14,355 nucleotides of DNA, from positions 1 through 14,355 of the forward strand of contig JAOPWK010000079.1 of the NCBI GenBank assembly GCA_025965735.1, written 5' to 3'. The notes below the pieces were generated by a model. It made no database searches and had not been told where the DNA came from. It worked only from the letters and a program-made list of their open reading frames with translations. This DNA is from Frankiales bacterium (GTDB lineage: Bacteria; Actinomycetota; Actinomycetes; Mycobacteriales; SCTD01). Shown here piece by piece: positions 5,388-11,951 of the stretch. Every line of letters begins with the position of its first letter. Position 1 is the first letter of the stretch. The position numbers and the translations under genes were made by a program.

Positions 5388-6098
5388 ATGGCCACCCTGA
5401 TGCTCCTCACCAACGCGATGACGCCCTCGTCCGAGGTGCTGCCCGCTCTGGCGCTGCTCGGCCACACGATCCGCGTCGCGCCGGCCGAGGCCTCCGCGAT
5501 GCTCACCGCCCCCCAGGCGGACGCGCTGCTCGTGGACGCTCGCAAGGACCTCGCCGGAGCCCGGTCGCTCTGCCGGCTGCTGCGCACCACTGGCGTGACC
5601 ATCCCGCTGTTCGCCGTTCTGACCGAGGGCGGCCTGGTCGCGCTGACCAGCGAGTGGGGCGTCGACGACGTGCTGCTCGACAGCGCCGGCCCGGCCGAGG
5701 TGGACGCGCGGCTGAGGCTGGCCACCGGCAGGAAGGCCGAGGTCGAGCCGGCCGCCGACCCCGGCGTCGTGCGTGCGGGCGAGCTGACCATCGACGAGGG
5801 CACGTACACGTGCCGCCTGCGCGGTCGGGTGCTCGACCTGACGTTCAAGGAGTTCGAGCTGCTGAAGTACCTCGCGCAGCACCCGGGCCGCGTCTTCACC
5901 CGCGCGCAGCTGCTGCAGGAGGTCTGGGGCTACGACTACTACGGGGGCACCCGCACGGTCGATGTCCACGTACGGCGGCTGCGGGCAAAGCTCGGCACCG
6001 ACAACGAGCAGCTCATCGGCACGGTGCGGCACGTCGGCTACAAGTTCGTGACCCCGCCGATCACGCCGCTCCCGGACGCCGAACCGGCTCTGGTCTAA
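5388..6098 (+). CDS. glnR: GlnR-family orphan response regulator
   Basis: The 236-residue OmpR/PhoB-type protein has an atypical receiver domain (1 to about 120) and a C-terminal winged helix (about 130-222). The receiver keeps Asp50 (LLVDARKD) but lacks the acidic cluster that normally starts a phosphorylated receiver (here MATLMLLTNAM), as in actinobacterial GlnR, which works as a dimer without classical phosphorylation. The winged helix shows LTFKEFELLKYLAQHPGRVF, EVWGYDYYGGTRTVDVHVRR and the final TVRHVGYKF. GlnR controls nitrogen assimilation genes. No kinase gene is adjacent. The ATG has a strong ribosome-binding site. The neighbouring moaD-like, lmeA-like and mshD genes match the genomic setting of Rv0818 in M. 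tuberculosis. The stop overlaps that of the converging STAS gene. Confidence 0.9.
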   Translation: MATLMLLTNAMTPSSEVLPALALLGHTIRVAPAEASAMLTAPQADALLVDARKDLAGARSLCRLLRTTGVTIPLFAVLTEGGLVALTSEWGVDDVLLDSAGPAEVDARLRLATGRKAEVEPAADPGVVRAGELTIDEGTYTCRLRGRVLDLTFKEFELLKYLAQHPGRVFTRAQLLQEVWGYDYYGGTRTVDVHVRRLRAKLGTDNEQLIGTVRHVGYKFVTPPITPLPDAEPALV

Positions 6099-6394
6099 GC
6101 GGCTTCCACGTCGAACACCCGGCGCAGGCCGGTCAGCGACAGCAGCCGCAGCACCCGCGGGGAGCAGCCGCGCAGCGTCAGCAGGCCGCCGCTCCGGCAG
6201 GCCCGCCGGTGCACGTCGACCAGCATGGACAGCGCGCTGGCATCGACGAAGGTGCAGCCGCTCAGGTCGACCACCAGCTGCTCGGGCGCTGCGGCGAGAG
6301 CGGCGTGCAGCTGCTCCCGCGTACGGGCGACGCTCGACAGGTCGAGGTCACCGACCACCTCGACCACGCGCTGCTGCTCGATCACGCTGCCCAT
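6095..6394 (-). CDS. STAS-domain protein (anti-sigma factor antagonist type)
   Basis: This is a single STAS domain of 99 residues, the usual length of SpoIIAA/RsbV-type antagonists. The core is LVVDLSGCTFVDASALSML, in which Ser53 occupies the position phosphorylated by RsbW/SpoIIAB-type kinases. An N-terminal GDLDLSSV strand pair is also typical. In the family, the unphosphorylated antagonist binds the anti-sigma kinase and frees a sigma factor. No anti-sigma factor or phosphatase is visible nearby. The start is uncertain: the ATG at 6394 gives a compact domain but has a poor ribosome-binding site, and a GTG at 6433 would add 13 residues. The gene converges on glnR with overlapping stop codons and diverges from a second STAS-like gene. 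Confidence 0.8.
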   Translation of the reverse strand: MGSVIEQQRVVEVVGDLDLSSVARTREQLHAALAAAPEQLVVDLSGCTFVDASALSMLVDVHRRACRSGGLLTLRGCSPRVLRLLSLTGLRRVFDVEAA

Positions 6395-6527
6395 GCTGAG
6401 GAAGGTGCGCTGCCGAGGTGGCGTTCGCCGCACCGTTTCGTGTCGGTCGGATGACGTTCCGCGGCTGTCACCGGACCGTCATCGAAAGGCGCCGGCACCG
6501 TCGCACCGGTCGACCACGATCGACCGC
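6395..6527. promoter_or_regulatory. Divergent control region between two STAS genes
   Basis: The 133-base gap holds two inverted repeats: GATGACG (6450-6456) with CGTCATC (6477-6483), and CGGTCG (6507-6512) with CGACCG (6521-6526). CACGAT at 6515-6520, seven bases before the GTG at 6528, could be a -10 for a leaderless transcript, and the second repeat brackets it. This is suggestive of an operator but unproven. Confidence 0.35.
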
Positions 6528-6866
6528 GTGTTCACCCTCTCGGTCGATGCCCCTGCCGCCGGCGCAGCTCGTCTGCGCCTGGCCGGGCACCTCGACCAGC
6601 CCGCGGCCCGGCAGGTCCTGCACGCCGCCGCCGACGTCGTGAAGTGCGGCTGCCTTCGGCTGGTCGTCGACCTCGAGGAGGTCGTGTCGTACGACGAGGA
6701 GGCGGCGTACGCCGTCACCGGCTGCGCGCGGCTGGCCCGGTGGCTGCCCGAGGGAGTGGCGGTCGTCCCTGGTGACGGCGCCGGCGCCGACCTCGCGGAG
6801 CGGGCAGGCGTGGCGACCCACGAGCACCGGACTGCTGGCAGCATGGCCTCGTGCCCCGCCTGCTGA
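6528..6866 (+). CDS. STAS-like protein with Glu at the phospho-Ser position
   Basis: The 112-residue protein aligns with the STAS neighbour at 6095-6394 without gaps through the core: LVVDLEEVVSYDEEAAYAV against LVVDLSGCTFVDASALSML. The residue matching phospho-acceptor Ser53 is Glu58, in the stretch YDEEA. It therefore cannot be a canonical serine-phosphorylated antagonist and may be locked in one state. The N-terminal part includes RLRLAGHLDQPAARQVL, typical of the first STAS strand and helix. The GTG start follows a possible leaderless -10. The 3' end overlaps the response-regulator gene by 16 bases, so the two are probably co-expressed. This ties a STAS-like protein to a two-component system, with the mechanism unknown. 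The last 20 or so residues (THEHRTAGSMASCPAC) look unstructured. Confidence 0.65.
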   Translation: MFTLSVDAPAAGAARLRLAGHLDQPAARQVLHAAADVVKCGCLRLVVDLEEVVSYDEEAAYAVTGCARLARWLPEGVAVVPGDGAGADLAERAGVATHEHRTAGSMASCPAC

Positions 6867-7531
6867 TCGTCGAGGACGACGACCGGATCCGCCTGTCCCT
6901 CAAGCTCGCCCTCGAGGACGAGGGGTACGCCGTGCGCGACGTCGGCACCGCCGAGGAGGGGCTCGCCGAGCACAAGGCGACGCCGGCCGACCTCGTGCTC
7001 GTCGACCTGATGCTGCCCGGCATGGACGGCTTCGACTGCATCCGCGCGCTGCGCCGGCTGGGGGACGTGCCGATCGTGGTGGTCAGCGCCCGCGACGACA
7101 CGCACGACGTGGTGGCCGCACTCGAAGCCGGTGCGGACGACTACGTCGTGAAGCCGGTCGCCGTGAAGGAGCTGTCGGCGCGGCTGCGGGCACTGCGCCG
7201 GCGGGCCAGCGGGAGTGGCGAGGGCGACCAGAAGGTGCTGCGCTTCGGCGAGATCGAGCTGCGCCCGGAGGCCGGCGAGGTACTGCTCGGCGGTGAGCAG
7301 GTGCACCTGACGCGCACCGAGTTCCGGCTGCTGTGCGAGCTGGCCGAGCAGAGCGGGCGGGTGCTGTCGCGCCAGCAGCTGCTGGACCGGGTGTGGGGCT
7401 ACGAGGTCTACGGCGACGAGCGGCTGGTCGACGTCCACATGGGGCGGCTGCGTCGCAAGGTCGAGCGCGACCCGGCCAACCCCGCGCAGCTGGTGACCGT
7501 CCGCGGCCTGGGCTACAAGCTCGCCCCGTGA
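6851..7531 (+). CDS. OmpR/PhoB-family response regulator
   Basis: The 226-residue regulator has a complete receiver domain: the acidic cluster EDDD (8-11), phospho-acceptor Asp52 (LVLVDLMLPGMDG), Ser79 in the switch position, and Lys101 (YVVKPV). A winged helix follows from about residue 130, with LTRTEFRLLCELAEQSGRVL, DRVWGYEVYG, RLVDVHMGRLRRKVE and a closing TVRGLGYKLAP. It should be phosphorylated by the histidine kinase encoded next and bind DNA as a dimer. The GTG start lies inside the upstream STAS-like gene (16-base overlap) and has only a weak ribosome-binding site, suggesting translational coupling. Similarity to several actinobacterial regulators (MtrA, CseB, AfsQ1 types) is evident by eye, but orthology cannot be decided here. 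Confidence 0.92.
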   Translation: MPRLLIVEDDDRIRLSLKLALEDEGYAVRDVGTAEEGLAEHKATPADLVLVDLMLPGMDGFDCIRALRRLGDVPIVVVSARDDTHDVVAALEAGADDYVVKPVAVKELSARLRALRRRASGSGEGDQKVLRFGEIELRPEAGEVLLGGEQVHLTRTEFRLLCELAEQSGRVLSRQQLLDRVWGYEVYGDERLVDVHMGRLRRKVERDPANPAQLVTVRGLGYKLAP

Positions 7532-7556
7532 GCGGAGCATGTCGCCGGCGCTCCGC
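7532..7556 (+). other. Hairpin between response regulator and kinase genes
   Basis: GCGGAGC (7532-7538) and GCTCCGC (7550-7556) form a perfect 7-bp stem with an 11-base loop, starting on the base after the response-regulator stop codon. It has no U tract. In a co-transcribed pair it could act as a partial terminator or mRNA stabiliser that lowers kinase relative to regulator. It could also be incidental in such GC-rich DNA. Confidence 0.4.
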
Positions 7557-7609
7557 GACGCAGGAGCGGACGTGCCGACGGCTTGCGGAGGGAACACGGT
7601 GATGTCGTA

Positions 7610-8965
7610 GTGGCGGCCCTCGGCCTGCGGGCGCGCATCACCACCGTCTTCGGCCTGGGTGCGCTGGCGCTGTCCGCCTCGCTCGCCGTCGCGACGTACG
7701 AGCTGACGCGAAGCTCCTTGCTCGACGAGCGGGAGCGGGCCGCGGTGCGCGCCGCCTACCTCGACGCGTCCTTCATCCGGACCGGGCTCGGCGGTGAGGA
7801 CCCGGACATCGTCGCCGCGCTGCAGAACCTGGACACCGGCGAGGTCCGCCGTCCACTGGTCCGGCGTGAGGGGCAGTGGTTCGCGCGGTCCGCCGACAAC
7901 GGGCTGACCACCGCGATCCCACCGCGGCTGCAGTCGCTCGTCGACTCGGGAACGCCTGCTGTGCAGCGGGTTCCGCTGCGGGACAGCTCGGCGCTGGTCG
8001 TCGGGGTGCCGCTCAGCTCCGTCGCCGCCTCCTACTACGAGATCAGCCCGCTGACCGAGCTGGAGCGCACCCTGGGCGTGCTCCGCAACGCGCTGGGCGC
8101 GGTTGCGCTGGCCACGACCCTCGCCGGCGCCTCCGTGGGCTGGATCGTCAGCCGGCGCGTGCTGCGTCCCCTCGCCTCGGTCGCGGACGCCGCGGGCAGC
8201 ATCGCCTCCGGCGACTTCACCGCGCGGGTCGCACGTGACACCGACCCCGACCTCGACAAGCTCGCGGTGTCCTTCAACCGGATGGTCGACGAGGTGTCCT
8301 CGCGGTCCGACGCGGACCGCCGCTTCGCCGCGGACGTCAGCCACGAGTTGCGCTCGCCCCTGCAGACGCTCTCCGCAGCGACCACGGTGCTCGAGCGGCG
8401 TCGGGAGTCGCTCGACGAGCGGACGGCCGCGGCCGTGGACCTGCTCACCGCCGAAGTGGCCCGCTTCGAGTCCCTCGTGACCGACCTGCTGGAGCTGGCC
8501 AAGTCGGACCGGCCGGCCGAGCGGCGGCCCACCGACGTCGTCGCCCTCACCCGGGCCTTCGCCGCCAGCCGTCGGCTGCCTCCGGAGGTCCTGGACGTCT
8601 CGGGACAGGCCGCGGTGCTGGACGTCGACCCTCGGCGCTACGAGCAGGTGCTGGCGAACCTCGCGGACAATGCCGACAAGCACGGCGGAGGCCTGGTCCG
8701 GATCGGTCTCGAGGTGGCGGAGGACCGGCTGGTGCTCGAGGTGGACGACGAGGGCGCCGGCGTGCCGCTGGACGAGCGGGACCTGGTGTTCGACCGCTTC
8801 GCCCGCGGCCGTGCCTCGAACATGCGCGGGGGCAGCGACGGCACCGGTCTCGGCCTGGCGCTCGTGACGCAGCACGTGCAGGCGCACCGCGGGACGGTTG
8901 AGGTTCTGGACCGGCCGGGCGGCGGCGCCCGCTTCCGGATCGTGCTGCCGGGATCGCCGTCGTGA
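7610..8965 (+). CDS. Membrane sensor histidine kinase
   Basis: The 451-residue HAMP-type sensor kinase has a first transmembrane helix at about 13-29, an extracytoplasmic region of about 130 residues, a second helix (AVALATTLAGASVGWIV), and a HAMP segment (RRVLRPLASVADAAGSIASG). The dimerisation and phosphotransfer helix carries His245 in DVSHELRSPLQT. The ATPase domain has the N box (Asn350, Asn354 in NLADNADKHGG), G1 box DDEGAGVP (about 379-386) and G2 box GTGLGLAL from 411. All catalytic elements are intact. The GTG start at 7610 was chosen over a TTG at 7583 because GGTGAT lies six bases upstream. The stop overlaps the GerMN lipoprotein start (GTGA). The extracytoplasmic ligand is unknown. 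Confidence 0.92.
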   Translation: MAALGLRARITTVFGLGALALSASLAVATYELTRSSLLDERERAAVRAAYLDASFIRTGLGGEDPDIVAALQNLDTGEVRRPLVRREGQWFARSADNGLTTAIPPRLQSLVDSGTPAVQRVPLRDSSALVVGVPLSSVAASYYEISPLTELERTLGVLRNALGAVALATTLAGASVGWIVSRRVLRPLASVADAAGSIASGDFTARVARDTDPDLDKLAVSFNRMVDEVSSRSDADRRFAADVSHELRSPLQTLSAATTVLERRRESLDERTAAAVDLLTAEVARFESLVTDLLELAKSDRPAERRPTDVVALTRAFAASRRLPPEVLDVSGQAAVLDVDPRRYEQVLANLADNADKHGGGLVRIGLEVAEDRLVLEVDDEGAGVPLDERDLVFDRFARGRASNMRGGSDGTGLGLALVTQHVQAHRGTVEVLDRPGGGARFRIVLPGSPS

Positions 8966-9537
8966 GGCGCCTGGCCACCGTCCTGCTGCTGGCGCTCCTG
9001 GCCGCGTGCGGCGTCCCGCAGGACGACGCACCGCGGGCTCTGGACCCGCGGGAGGCGCCGTTCCGCGTCTTCGAGGAGGCGGCGCCCGCCCCCGCCGGCG
9101 ACGGCCGGGTTGCGCTCTACTTCGTGCGGAACGACCTGGTGGTGCTGCAGACCCGCGCGGTCGAGCGCTCCACCAGCATCCGCGAGCTGCTGGACCTGCT
9201 GCTCGAGGGACCGACACCGGAGCAGGTGGCAGAGGGGACCCGCTCGGCGATCCCCACGACCTTCGACGTGGAGGACCTCGAGGTCGACGCGAGCGACGTC
9301 GCCGTCGTCACCCTCGGAGGCAGCGCGCCGCTGATCACCGACCCGGTCGGCTTCGCCCAGGTGGTGGCCACACTCACCGCACCCGGTCGCGCGCGCGCCG
9401 TGCGCTTCCGGCTGGACGGGGAGGACCTGCCGGTGCCGCGCAGCGACGGGCTGCTGACGACCGAGCCGCTGGACCGCAGCGACTACCGCGACCTGCTGGC
9501 CCTGCCGCCGCCCGCTGCCTCCCCCGCGCCCTCCTGA
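8962..9537 (+). CDS. GerMN-domain lipoprotein
   Basis: The 191-residue exported lipoprotein starts with a short signal peptide, RRLATVLLLALLAACG, with lipobox LAAC and lipidated Cys16. The mature part contains a GerMN domain (about 50-160), seen in VALYFVRNDLVVLQTRAV, SIRELLDLLLEGPTPEQ and VAVVTLGGSAPLI. GerMN domains occur in spore germination proteins and in LpqB, the lipoprotein partner of the MtrA-MtrB two-component system. Here the gene overlaps the kinase gene by four bases, so the product is probably a co-sensor or modulator acting on the kinase's outer domain. Unlike LpqB it lacks the long C-terminal beta-propeller and consists of the GerMN part only. The Pro/Ala-rich C-terminal end (PPPAASPAPS) looks disordered. 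Confidence 0.88.
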   Translation: MRRLATVLLLALLAACGVPQDDAPRALDPREAPFRVFEEAAPAPAGDGRVALYFVRNDLVVLQTRAVERSTSIRELLDLLLEGPTPEQVAEGTRSAIPTTFDVEDLEVDASDVAVVTLGGSAPLITDPVGFAQVVATLTAPGRARAVRFRLDGEDLPVPRSDGLLTTEPLDRSDYRDLLALPPPAASPAPS

Positions 9538-9548
9538 ACGGCAGGTCG

Positions 9549-9554
9549 TAGCGT
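9549..9554 (+). promoter_or_regulatory. -10 element of a probable leaderless mshD promoter
   Basis: TAGCGT fits TAnnnT and ends six bases before the mshD ATG at 9561. No Shine-Dalgarno sequence is present in the 23-base gap after the GerMN gene, which supports a leaderless start. The same geometry occurs before the DsrE-like gene. Read-through from the upstream operon would also reach mshD. Confidence 0.5.
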
Positions 9555-9560
9555 CACCGC

Positions 9561-10514
9561 ATGACCCGGACCTGCGACGTGCTCGGCCGCCTGCTGCCGG
9601 ACGACGTGCAGGCCGTGCACCGGCTCGTCGAGCAGGTGGAGGCAGTCGACCGGATCGCGCCGCTGTCCGAGCACGTGCTGCTGCACCTGCCGTACGGGGG
9701 CGACGCGGAGGTGCGCAACCTGCTGGTGCGGGACGGATCGGAGGTCCTCGCGTACGCCCACCTCGACGTCACCGATCAGGTGGACGGCTCCAGCGCCGAG
9801 CTCGCCGTCTCACCAGGCGCGCGCGGACGCGGCCTCGGCCGGATGCTCGTGACCGAGCTGCTGCAGCAGGTGCCGGACGGCCGGCTGCGGCTCTGGGCGC
9901 ACGGGGACCGTCCGGAGGCGGCGGCGCTCGCGCAGGGGCTGGCCTTCCGGCGCAGCCGAGTGCTGTTCCAGATGCGCCGCTCGCTGGTCGAGCCGCTACC
10001 GGAACCCGTTGCGCCACAGGGGGTCCGACTTCGGACGTTCGTCCCTGGCCAGGACGAGGAGGCTTGGACGGAGCTGAACAACCGAGCCTTCGCACACCAC
10101 CCGGACCAGGGCGGCTGGGGCGTGCACGAGGTGGAGCTGCGGGAGAAGGAGCCGTGGTTCGACCCTGCCGGCTTCTTCCTCGCCGAGCGCGACGGGCGGC
10201 TGGTCGGCTTCCACTGGACCAAGGTGCACGGCGGTCACGGCGCCGACGCCCTGCACGACCACGACGTCGACCACTCGGAGCACGAGCACCACGACCACCC
10301 GCCGATCGGCGAGGTCTACATCGTCGGCGTCGACCCCAGCGAGCAGGGACGGGGGCTCGGCCCGTGGCTGACGCTCGTGGGCCTGCACTCGCTCGCCGAG
10401 CGCGGGCTGTCCGAGGTGCTGCTCTACGTGGACGAGAGCAACACCGCGGCCGTGCGGACGTACGAGCGGCTCGGCTTCACCCGGCACACCACGGACGTGA
10501 TGTACAGCCATTGA
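9561..10514 (+). CDS. mshD: Mycothiol synthase
   Basis: The 317-residue protein is made of two GNAT domains and acetylates Cys-GlcN-Ins in the last step of mycothiol synthesis. The N-terminal domain has the acetyl-CoA motif SPGARGRGLGRML, and the catalytic C-terminal domain has VDPSEQGRGLGPWLTLVGLHSLAERGL and VLLYVDESNTAAVRTYERLGF. FHWTKVH, VHEVELREKEPWFDP and the GEVYIVGVDP strand are characteristic. Length matches the family (about 300-320). Between FHWTKVH and GEVYIV lies a His-rich loop (223-248) with nine histidines and several acidic residues. The ATG is read from a probable leaderless start. The gene's stop codon overlaps the -35 of the next transcription unit. The presence of mshD marks the host as a mycothiol-using actinobacterium. 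Confidence 0.93.
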   Translation: MTRTCDVLGRLLPDDVQAVHRLVEQVEAVDRIAPLSEHVLLHLPYGGDAEVRNLLVRDGSEVLAYAHLDVTDQVDGSSAELAVSPGARGRGLGRMLVTELLQQVPDGRLRLWAHGDRPEAAALAQGLAFRRSRVLFQMRRSLVEPLPEPVAPQGVRLRTFVPGQDEEAWTELNNRAFAHHPDQGGWGVHEVELREKEPWFDPAGFFLAERDGRLVGFHWTKVHGGHGADALHDHDVDHSEHEHHDHPPIGEVYIVGVDPSEQGRGLGPWLTLVGLHSLAERGLSEVLLYVDESNTAAVRTYERLGFTRHTTDVMYSH

Positions 10515-10539
10515 CAGATGTCGATGTCAGGTGCACTCT
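10511..10539 (+). promoter_or_regulatory. Consensus-like promoter of the flavoprotein cassette with repeat in its spacer
   Basis: TTGACA (10511-10516), a 17-base spacer and CACTCT (10534-10539) form a good vegetative promoter. The -35 overlaps the mshD stop codon. The spacer contains GATGTC twice in tandem (10517-10528) and an inverted pair TGACA/TGTCA (10512-10516, 10525-10529), placing a repressor site where it would block RNA polymerase. A second inverted repeat, ATCGA (10547-10551) with TCGAT (10558-10562), lies just past the predicted transcription start. The regulator gene is not in the window. Confidence 0.6.
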
Positions 10540-10574
10540 CTGCGCCATCGAACTCCGTCGATAGGACGTACCTC

Positions 10575-11951
10575 ATGAGCAGCACCCTCCCCGTCGCCGT
10601 CATCGGCGCCGGCCCCGTCGGCCTCGCCGCCGCCGCCCACTTGCGCAGCCGCGGGCTGCCCGTCGTCGTGCTCGAGGCGGGCGACCGCGTCGGCACCGCC
10701 GTCCGCGGGTGGGGGCACGTGCGCACGTTCACGCCGTGGCGGTACATCGTGGACCCGGTGGCCGAGCAGCTGCTCCACGGCACCGGCTGGACGCGACCCG
10801 CGTCGCCCGTACCGCCGACCGGCGACGAGCTGGCCGAGCTCTACCTCGAGCCGCTCGCCGCCGCCCTCGGGAGCGCGGTCCGCACCGGCGCCCGCGTCGT
10901 CGCAGTGACCCGCGACGGGATGGACAAGGCGCGCACGGTGGGCCGCTCCGACCGACCCTTCCTGCTCAGGCTGGCGAGCGGCGAGGAGCTGCGCGCACGG
11001 GCTGTGCTCGACGCCTCCGGCACCTGGGAGCAGCCCGCACCGTTGGGCGCAGGTGGCCTGCCCGCACACGGCGAGCAGGAATCGGGGTCGTACCTGGTGG
11101 GCGCGCTGCCGGACGTCCTTGGTCGGGACCGCGCGCGCTTCGCCGGTCGCCGGACGCTGGTCGTCGGCGGCGGCCACTCGGCCGCGAACACCCTGCTGGC
11201 ACTGGGGAAGCTCGCCGAGCAGGAGCCCGGCACGTCGATCGTCTGGGCCGTGCGCGGAGGCGACCCGCAGCGCGTCTACGGCGGGGGCGAGGCCGACGAG
11301 CTGGAGGCGCGCGGACGGCTCGGCAGCGACCTGCAGCGGCTCGTCGACAGCGGCGCCATCGAGCTCGTCACCGGCTTCGCCACGACGGCGCTCGAGGTCG
11401 ACGGCGACACGGTGACCGTGCTGGCCGGCGATCGGCGGATCGAGAGCCTGCACAACGTCGCCGCCGCGACCGGCTTCCGGCCCGACCTGTCCATCCTGTC
11501 CGAGGTGCAGCTCGACCTGCACCCCGCGCTGGAGGCGCCGACGCGCCTCGCGCCACTGGTCGACCCGCAGTTCCACAGCTGCGGGACCGTGCCGCCGCAC
11601 GGCCACCGCGACCTGGCCCAGCCCGACGAGGGGCTCTACCTCGTCGGCATGAAGTCCTACGGCCGCGCGCCCACCTTCCTCATCACGACCGGCAACGAGC
11701 AGGTGCGCAGCATCGCCGCCGCGCTGGCCGGCGACCTTGCCGCCGCCGACGCGGTGCACCTCGAGCTGCCGGAGACGGGCGTCTGCTCCGTCGGCCCGAC
11801 GGGCGAGGCCCTCACCTCCGTTGGCGGCTGCTGCGGAGACGACACGCACCGCGCGCGGCCGGAGGACGTGCCGGCGCAGGGCTTCGTCACCGGGGTTCCC
11901 GGCGGGGGCCTCGTGGCGGCGAGTGCCGGCGGAGGATGCTGCGCCGGGTGA
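10575..11951 (+). CDS. FAD-dependent oxidoreductase with Cys-rich C-terminus
   Basis: The 458-residue flavoprotein belongs to the pyridine-nucleotide-dependent monooxygenase/oxidoreductase class. An FAD-binding Rossmann motif VAVIGAGPVGLAAAAHL starts near residue 6, and a second dinucleotide motif TLVVGGGHSAANTL lies near 195. The RGWGHVRTFTPWRY and YLVGMKSYGRAPTF segments look family-specific. The last 60 residues carry Cys404 (LPETGVCS), Cys419-Cys420 (GGCCGDD) and Cys455-Cys456 (GGCCAG), a tail suited to binding a soft metal or metalloid. I recall similar ETGVC/CC-tailed flavoproteins in actinobacterial arsenic gene clusters, so an arsenic-linked role is a hypothesis. The ATG at 10575 (AGGA eight bases upstream) was chosen because the ATG at 10518 lies inside the promoter. 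The stop overlaps the MFS gene (GTGA). Confidence 0.85.
   Translation: MSSTLPVAVIGAGPVGLAAAAHLRSRGLPVVVLEAGDRVGTAVRGWGHVRTFTPWRYIVDPVAEQLLHGTGWTRPASPVPPTGDELAELYLEPLAAALGSAVRTGARVVAVTRDGMDKARTVGRSDRPFLLRLASGEELRARAVLDASGTWEQPAPLGAGGLPAHGEQESGSYLVGALPDVLGRDRARFAGRRTLVVGGGHSAANTLLALGKLAEQEPGTSIVWAVRGGDPQRVYGGGEADELEARGRLGSDLQRLVDSGAIELVTGFATTALEVDGDTVTVLAGDRRIESLHNVAAATGFRPDLSILSEVQLDLHPALEAPTRLAPLVDPQFHSCGTVPPHGHRDLAQPDEGLYLVGMKSYGRAPTFLITTGNEQVRSIAAALAGDLAAADAVHLELPETGVCSVGPTGEALTSVGGCCGDDTHRARPEDVPAQGFVTGVPGGGLVAASAGGGCCAG

Noticed and set aside
3985..5400. Open plus-strand frame across the membrane-protein and moaD-like genes
   Set aside because: Low-complexity Ser/Thr/Ala/Arg product antisense to real genes, with no domain visible.
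6479..9217. Open minus-strand frame of about 912 codons across the STAS, regulator and kinase genes
   Set aside because: It is antisense to three genes with intact, recognisable domains and encodes Arg/Pro/Gly/His-rich sequence without a family pattern. Such long antisense frames are expected in high-GC coding DNA.
10518..10574. Upstream ATG that would extend the flavoprotein by 19 residues
   Set aside because: It lies between the predicted -35 and -10 elements, and the Rossmann fold begins right after the ATG at 10575, which has an AGGA upstream.
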